From Nitrosopumilaceae archaeon (GTDB taxonomy: Archaea > Thermoproteota > Nitrososphaeria > Nitrososphaerales > Nitrosopumilaceae), in contig JAGWAW010000148.1 of NCBI GenBank assembly GCA_021296165.1, positions 1 to 6,551 on the forward strand: a stretch of DNA of 6,551 bases, read 5' to 3'. How positions within the stretch are numbered: position 1 is the first letter of the stretch; the number at the start of each line of letters is the position of its first letter. Positions 1 through 4,480 of this stretch are shown here, in pieces. A program made the position numbers and the translations under genes. Below the pieces are notes generated by a model that saw nothing but the letters and a program-made list of their open reading frames with translations, did no database searches and was not told the DNA's origin.

Positions 1-92
1 GCCCGCGCAAATCCATCCGACAAAAGAGCCCATACACGTCCGTCCTTGGCTCGCACAGATCAGATTTGGCTTAGCTGAGCTCCCTGTACTGC

Positions 93-371
93 CTAGGTGT
101 GCATCCGGAGAGCCTCCCTTATGCGCGGGGCACTGTCGCCGACCAGTCGGTGAAACTCGTCCATGTCCTCGGAGCTGGGGGCCAAGTACTGGGTACTGTA
201 CGCCTGCGTGAACCCCAGATACAGGCAGCCCAATATCATTCCAAAGGCTGTGTCTTCTGTCGAGCCGCCCTTGTGAGCCTCGGCCATATCCCTGTACGTC
301 CGAGATTCACTGATGTAGTACTGGATCTGGGCTCCGACATAGTCTCTGATCTCCTTGGGTATTGCCATCAT
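93..371 (-). CDS. Small hypothetical protein, 92 aa
   Basis: I do not recognise a family. The 92-residue product is mostly helical in character. It has a charged N-terminal half (AIPKEIRDYVGAQIQYYISES), then a hydrophobic stretch at about residues 42-62 (AFGMILGCLYLGFTQAY), then an acidic, amphipathic C-terminal helix. The hydrophobic stretch is interrupted by polar residues, so a soluble helical bundle is as likely as a single membrane segment. There is no signal peptide and there are no cysteine clusters. Two ATG codons open the gene (369-371 and 366-368). A TATA-like element on the minus strand at 391-400 lies 23-26 bp upstream, so the transcript probably starts at one of these codons with no leader. 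The gene stands alone, divergent from everything downstream on the plus strand. I think it is real because it has a promoter at the right distance and a natural residue composition. Function unknown. Confidence 0.65.
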   Translation of the reverse strand: MMAIPKEIRDYVGAQIQYYISESRTYRDMAEAHKGGSTEDTAFGMILGCLYLGFTQAYSTQYLAPSSEDMDEFHRLVGDSAPRIREALRMHT

Positions 372-390
372 GCAGGCGGTATCGCACCGT

Positions 391-400
391 TATTTATCCG
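391..400 (-). promoter_or_regulatory. TATA-like promoter element for the 92-aa gene
   Basis: Read on the minus strand this is CGGATAAATA, followed by ACGG. Its centre lies about 23 bp before the first ATG (371) and 26 bp before the second (368). That matches the spacing expected between an archaeal TATA box and a leaderless start. Confidence 0.45.
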
Positions 401-584
401 ATCGACCTGCACGAATTCCGGTCGGACTTTTGGCGCCACCGGGCTCTGGAGTGCTTGTGTTGCGCCCCAGATCCCGTCTCCGGCCCGCCCGAGGCCGCTA
501 TGATGTACCACACAGTCAAGACATGTGAGTATTTGGACTATGGCGGACTGACCGGAGCCAAGACCGGCATGGTGGAATGAATAC

Positions 585-787
585 CACTGGGACCCACCTG
601 ATGGTCGGGGTTCTGCGGGGGGTGGGCTGACCCTAGAAAAGCGTGAAATGGACGGGGGCCCAGAAGCGCCCCCGATTGGGGGAGCGCGGCTCCGGACGCC
701 GTATGGCGGCGCGGGGTCCAGGTGTGTAACCATTCCAAGACATCAAGCGCCAAAAAGAAGTTGGGCGAGTGCGCGCATGTTGCGCGC
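585..787 (+). pseudogene. Relic of the 3' end of a TnpB element (omega-RNA region)
   Basis: This stretch is a diverged copy of the RNA end of the intact element at 2926-4432, in the opposite orientation. Positions 686-752 align without gaps to the reverse complement of 2984-3050, 54 of 67 bases identical, including an exact 18-base match (735-752 against 2984-3001). Further left, TGACCCTAGAAAA (628-640) matches the stop codon of the intact tnpB and the bases after it (TGACCCTCGAAAA, 3162 downwards). An AGCGTGAAAT motif is also shared. About 54 bp present in the intact copy are missing here. The frame before the TGA at 628-630 (ACTGG near 586 onward) may be the last codons of a tnpB, but that similarity is weak. 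The rest of the nuclease gene is absent. Frames crossing the region are probably by-products of the RNA-like sequence. Confidence 0.7.
771..787 (+). repeat. Terminal hairpin of the relic element
   Basis: Two GCGCGC arms (771-776 and 782-787) form a perfect 6-bp stem around the loop ATGTT. The intact element has the same loop at the matching place, with arms ATGCGT and ACGCGT. Three stem pairs differ in both copies and still pair. The hairpin marks the point where similarity between the two copies fades. Confidence 0.7.
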
Positions 788-988
788 CCACCCAAGTATG
801 CGGTTCCCACGTGTGTGCCGCTGGCATCGTTGCAAATATATGACGAATCAGAGTAAGTTTGAGGAATGTGGGGAAGCCACTGTATGCCGACAAGCGCAAA
901 TAATCTGCATTATGCAAAAATTATGTCATAAATTAATTCATTCTGGACTGGCTCTATAATAAAGACTAAAACACAATTCACTATCAAG

Positions 989-1000
989 TTTAAATAAAAG
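989..1000 (+). promoter_or_regulatory. TATA box of the symporter gene
   Basis: TTTAAATAAAAG is the best archaeal TATA box in the window. Its centre lies about 24-25 bp upstream of GTG 1018, predicting a leaderless transcript starting near 1018-1020. This matters because it places the true start well upstream of GTG 1104, where the uninterrupted frame begins. Confidence 0.55.
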
Positions 1001-1017
1001 CGAGCATTGATTCAGGC

Positions 1018-1103
1018 GTGGCGGAGTTTGCAGATTATGGGTTGGCAGTGCCGTCGGCATAGTAACCACCAAATTAGTTCGACAAAGCGGCAAGAGACTC
1101 ATA
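1018..1103 (+). pseudogene. Frame-disrupted 5' end of the symporter gene
   Basis: The symporter frame stays open upstream of GTG 1104 back to a TGA at 1008-1010. It encodes residues typical of the end of the first membrane segment and its following loop (GSAVGIVTTKLVRQSGKRLI), directly joined to VAGKSLP. That stretch has no ATG, GTG or TTG in frame. A GTG at 1018, at leaderless distance from the TATA box, opens a different frame: MAEFADYGLAVPSA, then TAG at 1060-1062. Restoring one base between about 1039 and 1050 would fuse the two into a continuous N-terminus (for example MAEFADYGLA followed by AVGIVTTK). Three readings are possible: a true one-base deletion, a sequencing error, or a programmed -1 frameshift. 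I see no obvious slippery heptamer, so the first two are more likely. Confidence 0.55.
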
Positions 1104-2594
1104 GTGGCAGGAAAGAGTCTGCCGCTGGCGTTGGTTGGGACCATGCTGGCGGCGCAGGCGGTGGACGGCAACTCGTCGCTGGGAAATGTCGCGCTCGTAT
1201 ACCAGTTTGGATTCTGGGCGGGCGCAATAGTTCCAATGGGCTTGGGAGCGTGCCTTCTGGTGGTGGGCGCCGGGTACGCAAAGCCGCTCAACAAGATGTC
1301 GATGATTACGCTGCCGGACTTTTACTACCGGCGGTTCGGCAACGGCGCCGAGGGCATATCCAGTGTTCTATTGATAATCAGCTTCATAATATTGGTGGCG
1401 GGCAACTTGGCCGCGTGCGGGTTCATACTGGAGACTGTATTTGGCGTAGACTATCTGTGGGGGATAGTGATCGCGGCTGCTGTCGTACTGGTGTATACCG
1501 CCGCCGGAGGAATATTTGCATCGGCATATACCAACCTCTTTCAGGTGTACCTGGCCATCGGGGCGTTCTGGGCCGGGTTCCTGTTCTTTGCGGGCGGGTT
1601 CTCTGGGACGCCCTGGGAGACGGTACTCGGCAGCACCCCGCCTGAATTTCTGGACATGTCGGGCCTCTTTGACGTGGCCAACGGCGCCCTGATCAACTGG
1701 GGTGGATTTCTGGCCTTGGCCCTGGGCGACATTATAGCATTGGACTTTATGGAGAGGATCTTTGCGGCCCGGAACCCAAAGACGGCGCGGAGAGGCGCCT
1801 TCATGGGGGGCGCCCTTACCATATTCACGGTGGTACCCACCAGCATGCTGGGAATTGCGGCCCTCTATTATCTCCCCGCGGATACGCTTCCGGATCTGGC
1901 CCTGCCGCTGCTCAGCGTGGAACACATGCCGTTTGCAATCGGCGCTGCCATACTCATGGGTGTGGTGGGCGCCTCCATGTCCACGGCCAGCGGCGGCCTG
2001 CTTGCCATATCCAGCGTGGTATCGCGCAACCTGGTCAACCGCATAATCCGGCGGAGGTGGCTGGGCAGGCCGGGGACCTCCGACAAGAAGCTCTTGGTCA
2101 TGACGCGTCTGGCGCTCATTCCCATGATCGGCGCCGGAACCGCACTGGGGTACTTCCTTCCGGCCCCGGGGATCTATCTGATACTGGCATTTGACATAGT
2201 GTTTGCTGGGGCACTGGCACCGCTGACGCTGGGACTGTTCTGGAAGAAGGCAAATATGCCCGCCGCCATCGCGTCACTTCTCTTCGGCACGGGGCTACGC
2301 ATGGTCTTCTTCTTTACGTGGCCCGCGGATTTGGCCGGCCTGGATCAGCTGATACCGCCGACCATCTCGTTTGCCTTGTTCATATTGGTGGCTCTGGCGA
2401 CACAGAAGAAGTATCCGGGCAAGGCCCGCCATGACGTGCGGGACTACGTGCCGCCCGAGGAGGATGTGATATCCGGCGAGGATCTAAGGCACTTCCAAGA
2501 GGAGGGCGTCTCCGGCTCGGGCCCGGCCCATTCCAACAATGGTCCGGACGGCCCCGGCGGGCCCGGAGGCGCGCCAGCTAGAAGCGCTTTGTGA
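1104..2594 (+). CDS. Sodium:solute symporter family (SSS) transporter
   Basis: This is a membrane carrier of the SSS family (TC 2.A.21), which couples solute uptake to the Na+ gradient. From GTG 1104 the product is 496 aa and almost wholly made of hydrophobic segments. Family marks are AGKSLPLALVG at the start (the loop leading into TM2), YTAAGGIFASAYTNLFQ at residues 131-147 (the GG...A...T(D/N)..Q signature), the loop MERIFAARNPKTARRG (216-231), and ASMSTASGGLLAISS (290-304), where Ser293/Thr294 sit at the usual Na2-site positions. The last 60 residues are a charged cytoplasmic tail ending in a Gly/Pro-rich run (GPDGPGGPGG). GTG 1104 is not the natural start: the frame carries TM1-like sequence further upstream, and TM1 would be missing from this version. 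The substrate cannot be read from the sequence. Urea and amino acids are transported by relatives, but nothing nearby supports either. No partner gene is adjacent. Confidence 0.88.
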   Translation: MAGKSLPLALVGTMLAAQAVDGNSSLGNVALVYQFGFWAGAIVPMGLGACLLVVGAGYAKPLNKMSMITLPDFYYRRFGNGAEGISSVLLIISFIILVAGNLAACGFILETVFGVDYLWGIVIAAAVVLVYTAAGGIFASAYTNLFQVYLAIGAFWAGFLFFAGGFSGTPWETVLGSTPPEFLDMSGLFDVANGALINWGGFLALALGDIIALDFMERIFAARNPKTARRGAFMGGALTIFTVVPTSMLGIAALYYLPADTLPDLALPLLSVEHMPFAIGAAILMGVVGASMSTASGGLLAISSVVSRNLVNRIIRRRWLGRPGTSDKKLLVMTRLALIPMIGAGTALGYFLPAPGIYLILAFDIVFAGALAPLTLGLFWKKANMPAAIASLLFGTGLRMVFFFTWPADLAGLDQLIPPTISFALFILVALATQKKYPGKARHDVRDYVPPEEDVISGEDLRHFQEEGVSGSGPAHSNNGPDGPGGPGGAPARSAL

Positions 2595-2624
2595 GGGGGA
2601 TGGCGGCGCCCGTCTGTCGACCAA

Positions 2625-2629
2625 TTTTT
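2625..2629 (+). terminator. T-tract, possible terminator after the symporter
   Basis: A run of five T lies about 30 bp after the symporter stop codon. Archaeal RNA polymerase terminates at such T-tracts without needing a hairpin. A single short tract is weak evidence. Confidence 0.3.
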
Positions 2630-2711
2630 GATATGATCAAATCTTCGAATTACTCTGCGTCCCTCGTGCGGGTATCCTGAGCTGCGTGTGGGCGCCCGAA
2701 GTGTACACATC

Positions 2712-2858
2712 ATGTATGAAAAAGTCCAGACGGTGCCGGACGCCCGCCACCGGTCCGACGGGGAGCATCTGACCCTCAAGATAGATGGTGGGCCGGGGCG
2801 AGGATACACGCCGCCAGACGCCCGCAGTGCAGGGTACATGGCTAGGCGGGAATGCTGA
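2712..2858 (+). CDS. Possible 48-aa protein (weak)
   Basis: An ATG opens 48 codons ending with TGA at 2856-2858, beginning MYEKVQTVPDARHRSDGEHL and ending in MARREC. About 71% of codons end in G or C, similar to real genes here, and the frame is open back to 2637. There is no TATA box at the usual distance, no recognised motif and no obvious partner. It may be a small host gene, the decayed end of a larger one, or chance. Confidence 0.22.
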   Translation: MYEKVQTVPDARHRSDGEHLTLKIDGGPGRGYTPPDARSAGYMARREC

Positions 2859-2917
2859 CGTGGAGCGTCGCGGGGAGCCCGTACGCCCGGTGGGGCCAGA
2901 CCGCCCGTTCCTGCTGC

Positions 2918-2925
2918 GAGATTCA
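2918..2925 (+). repeat. Target-site duplication, left copy (GAGATTCA)
   Basis: The 8 bases GAGATTCA directly abut the left inverted repeat and recur exactly at 4433-4440, directly abutting the right one, in the same orientation. This is the footprint left by a staggered-cut transposase. Confidence 0.9.
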
Positions 2926-2949
2926 GGGAATTATATCGCTGAGTAAGCA
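2926..2949 (+). repeat. Terminal inverted repeat, left copy (24 bp)
   Basis: Begins GGGAATTATATCG and ends GAGTAAGCA. It is the exact reverse complement of 4409-4432. Similarity stops abruptly on the inside, where the next bases are CGCGTAAC here and AGGCCGCC (reverse complement) at the other end. Its last base is also the first base of the hairpin at 2949-2965. Confidence 0.9.
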
Positions 2950-2965
2950 CGCGTAACATACGCAT
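2949..2965 (-). repeat. Terminal hairpin at the RNA end of the TnpB element
   Basis: On the minus strand, ATGCGT and ACGCGT form a 6-bp stem (one U-G pair) around the loop ATGTT. The relic at 771-787 keeps the loop and changes three stem pairs in a compensating way. The hairpin touches the terminal inverted repeat. In IS200/IS605 elements a hairpin at this position serves in end recognition or closes the omega RNA scaffold. Confidence 0.65.
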
Positions 2966-3091
2966 ACATATCCAGATGCTTCATGGCGCTTGATGTCTTG
3001 GGACGATTGCACGCTTGCCTCTCGCGCCGCCACATGGCGTCCGGAGCTGCATACACCAGTTTTGGTGGCTTCCGGAGATGTGATTAGCAAT

Positions 3092-3134
3092 AAGGATTCT
3101 ACGCTCAAAATCCCCAAGATTTCACGCTCAAAAT
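3092..3134 (-). repeat. Two-copy tandem repeat inside the RNA region
   Basis: Two 20-base units (3092-3111 and 3115-3134) with a 23-base period share 16 of 20 bases, including the common half ACGCTCAAAAT. The pair lies in the loop between the two arms of the long stem (3081-3090 and 3141-3150). Most of this block is missing from the relic, where a short GGGGGC/GCCCCC hairpin (654-659 with 668-673) takes its place. Confidence 0.55.
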
Positions 3135-3159
3135 GCCAATTACTAATCATTTTCGAGGG

Positions 3160-4335
3160 TCATTCCTCCCCCGCGGGGACCTTTGGAACCTTGATTCCAG
3201 TCCCCCGTTGAGTGATATTGGCCGACGCGTTCACGTCGGCGTTGTCCAGCCTTCCGCATGAGAGGCACAGGAACCGCTCGCCGTTCCTGTTATCTTTTTC
3301 AGTGTGCGAGCACACGTAGCACTCCTGGCTGGTGCCGCGCGGCTTCACCTCCACGATTCGTATCCCGAGCCGCTCGGCCACAACCCGCACCTTCTTGAGT
3401 ATGGAATGGTGCCGGATGTACCGGAGCCCCCTGTTCAGCCCCCTCTTGCTGTCATTTCCCTTGCGCGTCATCGCCTCGATGTCGAGATCCTCGATGCATA
3501 TCACGTTCACACCATGGCATATCTCCTTCGCCAGCAGCCACTCGGCATAGTCTCTGGCGTTTGCGTTGTGCCAGTTGTAGTTGTTGCGCTGCCGCTTCAT
3601 CTTTTTTGTGGAGTTGGAGTGCTTGTTGCGCCGCTGTATGGTGCGCCGCGCCTCGTCGTTCCACGACCGGTTTTTGCGGAACGAGACGGCCGTATCATAG
3701 CATGTGAATGACACCATACTACCGTCGGTCTTGCAGACCATCGTGGGGTTCGTTATGCCGCGGTCCAGCCCCGTCGCGACGCCGGTATGGGCCGGCTCCG
3801 GCTCCGGCAGGTTGTATGATACGAACAGGCGGTAGACGCGGTCGCCAGGCTTGACGCGCTTCCACGACCGCGGCGTCTTGTCCACAAGCATGAACGAGCG
3901 GGAGCCGTGCAGCCAGTGGTGCGGGTATTGGTATGACTGCTCATCATACAGTCGTATGGTGCCAAGCCCGGGGAACGACGCGTGCGCGCTGTTTACGAAC
4001 CTCAGCGGAATGTCACACGTGACCGACAGCCTGCCGCCGCGCTTCTTGGAGCGGAACTTTAGGTTGCCGTTCACGTACTTGTTGGAGACGTCTGCGGCGG
4101 CGCGCGCCTGGTGGACTGCGGTGTCTTGGTGGATGCGCTCCACCTCCCGCAGGTGCGGCGTGGAGTTGCGGAGCTTCGTGAACAGTTTTTGCAGGTCAAA
4201 CCGCGTCAGTGTCGAGTCGGCCAGCAGCCTCTCCACCGCCCAGTTGTAGACAAAGCGCTGCGAGGCGCGTATCCTGTCCATGTGGCGGGCCTGCGCATTC
4301 GTGACGCATACCCGAAGGCCCTTGTAGCGGTGCAT
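3160..4335 (-). CDS. tnpB: TnpB RNA-guided DNA nuclease (IS200/IS605 OrfB family)
   Basis: A full-length 391-aa TnpB. These proteins bind an omega RNA from the element's 3' end and cut matching DNA next to a short adjacent motif; they are the ancestors of Cas12. The N-terminus has the usual start (MHRYKGLRVCVTNAQARHMD) and RFVYNWAVE at 27-35. The RuvC-like site is complete: Asp191 in GLDRGITNP, Glu282 in VICIEDLDIEAM, and Asp367 in DNADVNASANI. The four zinc-finger cysteines are present (C339, C342, C357, C360). It therefore looks active. The ATG at 4335 follows a TATA box (4363-4373) by about 32 bp, giving at most a very short leader. No TnpA partner is adjacent, and the gene sits inside DDE-style transposon ends rather than IS605 ends. 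Roles suggested for TnpB include keeping the element in place by cutting empty sites. Confidence 0.93.
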   Translation of the reverse strand: MHRYKGLRVCVTNAQARHMDRIRASQRFVYNWAVERLLADSTLTRFDLQKLFTKLRNSTPHLREVERIHQDTAVHQARAAADVSNKYVNGNLKFRSKKRGGRLSVTCDIPLRFVNSAHASFPGLGTIRLYDEQSYQYPHHWLHGSRSFMLVDKTPRSWKRVKPGDRVYRLFVSYNLPEPEPAHTGVATGLDRGITNPTMVCKTDGSMVSFTCYDTAVSFRKNRSWNDEARRTIQRRNKHSNSTKKMKRQRNNYNWHNANARDYAEWLLAKEICHGVNVICIEDLDIEAMTRKGNDSKRGLNRGLRYIRHHSILKKVRVVAERLGIRIVEVKPRGTSQECYVCSHTEKDNRNGERFLCLSCGRLDNADVNASANITQRGTGIKVPKVPAGEE

Positions 4336-4362
4336 ATATACCGTATTATGGCATGTATTCGT

Positions 4363-4373
4363 GGTATAAAAGT
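4363..4373 (-). promoter_or_regulatory. TATA box of tnpB
   Basis: On the minus strand this reads ACTTTTATACC, centred about 32 bp before the ATG at 4335. Transcription would begin some 6 bases ahead of the start codon. The box lies inside the element, so tnpB carries its own promoter. Confidence 0.5.
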
Positions 4374-4408
4374 CAAGTTTTGCGGTATACCGGGGTGTTT
4401 GGCGGCCT

Positions 4409-4432
4409 TGCTTACTCAGCGATATAATTCCC
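4409..4432 (-). repeat. Terminal inverted repeat, right copy (24 bp)
   Basis: Exact reverse complement of 2926-2949. On the plus strand it begins TGCTTACTCAGCG and ends AATTCCC. Reading outward, it contains GATATAATT (4421-4429), which resembles a TATA box and points toward the chaperonin gene. Confidence 0.9.
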
Positions 4433-4440
4433 GAGATTCA
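4433..4440 (+). repeat. Target-site duplication, right copy (GAGATTCA)
   Basis: Exact repeat of 2918-2925, directly outside the right terminal repeat. Removing the element and one copy rejoins CTGCTGC-GAGATTCA-CATGAG as the original chaperonin upstream sequence. Confidence 0.9.
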
Positions 4441-4450
4441 CATGAGTAGA

Positions 4451-4460
4451 ATTTAATAGA
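4451..4460 (+). promoter_or_regulatory. TATA-like element of the chaperonin gene
   Basis: ATTTAATAGA is centred about 25 bp before GTG 4481, the only usable in-frame start (a TAG closes the frame at 4457-4459). This predicts a leaderless transcript. The ATG at 4468 is in another frame. The transposon's target duplication ends at 4440, so DNA beyond about 12 bp upstream of this box has been replaced. Confidence 0.5.
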
Positions 4461-4480
4461 ATTTCGGATGGACCAGACAG

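Larger units (their letters stand above)
372..988. other. Long non-coding stretch between the 92-aa gene and the symporter
   Basis: Apart from the promoter at 391-400 and the TnpB relic at 585-787, I see no supportable gene. The left part (401-580) is GC-rich with only weak short frames. The right part (about 880-988) is distinctly AT-rich and holds a second TATA-like string, CTATAATAAAG, at about 954-964, ahead of the stronger box at 989-1000. It could contain regulatory sites for the symporter, but no operator-like palindrome stands out. Confidence 0.5.
2595..2917. other. Intergenic region between the symporter and the TnpB element
   Basis: Besides the T-tract at 2625-2629 and the weak ORF at 2712-2858, nothing supportable is seen. 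A minus-strand frame crosses the whole region from about 2965 to 2444. It starts inside the transposon end and runs antisense into the symporter, so I treat it as a by-product of high G+C. Before the transposon inserted, this DNA was joined directly to 4441, so it is the original upstream flank of the chaperonin gene. Confidence 0.5.
2949..3162 (-). ncRNA. Probable omega RNA (reRNA) of TnpB
   Basis: TnpB nucleases use a guide RNA transcribed from the 3' end of their own gene through to the element's end. The region downstream of this tnpB fits that role. It is non-coding and extends to the terminal hairpin. It contains a 10-bp stem (GATTAGTAAT at 3150-3141 pairing with ATTGCTAATC at 3090-3081), a CGCC/GGCG hairpin near 3030-3040, and the covarying hairpin at 2949-2965. 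Positions 2984-3050 are 81% identical to the relic at 686-752 although neither is translated. The 5' limit is unknown and probably lies inside tnpB. The 3' scaffold limit is probably near 2949, with any guide beginning in the terminal repeat. No transcript data are available. Confidence 0.55.
2926..4432 (-). mobile_element. TnpB-carrying transposon with 24-bp inverted repeats and 8-bp target duplication
   Basis: A 1507-bp insertion bounded by perfect 24-bp inverted repeats (2926-2949 and 4409-4432) and an exact 8-bp direct duplication of target DNA outside them. The only gene inside is a full-length tnpB on the minus strand (3160-4335). About 73 bp lie between its start and the right repeat, and about 210 bp of structured, probably RNA-coding sequence lie between its stop and the left repeat. 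There is no TnpA (HUH), serine recombinase or DDE transposase. IS200/IS605 elements, the usual carriers of tnpB, do not make target duplications or have long terminal inverted repeats, so the ends belong to another transposition chemistry. The element was probably moved in trans by a DDE transposase encoded elsewhere. Eight-base duplications occur in several IS families, so I do not name one. Perfect repeats, intact duplication and an intact gene suggest a fairly recent insertion. Confidence 0.85.

Noticed and set aside
1..92. Possible gene ends or starts at the left edge (stops at 76-78 and 70-72 on plus; ATG reading MGSFVGWICAG on minus)
   Set aside because: Less than 80 bases are visible, there is no promoter at the right distance, and no frame is favoured over the others.
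500..580. Short frame MMYHTVKTCEYLDYGG and its resemblance to the start of the 48-aa ORF at 2712
   Set aside because: Only about 20 bases look alike and similarity then stops. Too short to separate from chance.
866..931. 21-codon frame with a TATA-like string 26 bp upstream (836-845)
   Set aside because: The spacing fits, but the peptide is too short and featureless to support in AT-rich DNA.
648..959. 103-codon plus-strand frame across the TnpB relic
   Set aside because: It runs through hairpins of the non-coding RNA-like relic, and the product has no protein-like pattern.
1007..1645. 212-codon plus-strand frame overlapping the symporter
   Set aside because: Gly/Arg-rich product in an alternative frame. 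The symporter frame carries the family signatures and membrane segments.
2444..2965. 173-codon minus-strand frame over the symporter tail and intergenic DNA
   Set aside because: It begins inside the transposon's terminal hairpin, crosses the target duplication and runs antisense to the symporter's charged tail. Its Pro/Arg/Ser-rich content is typical of a shadow frame in GC-rich DNA.
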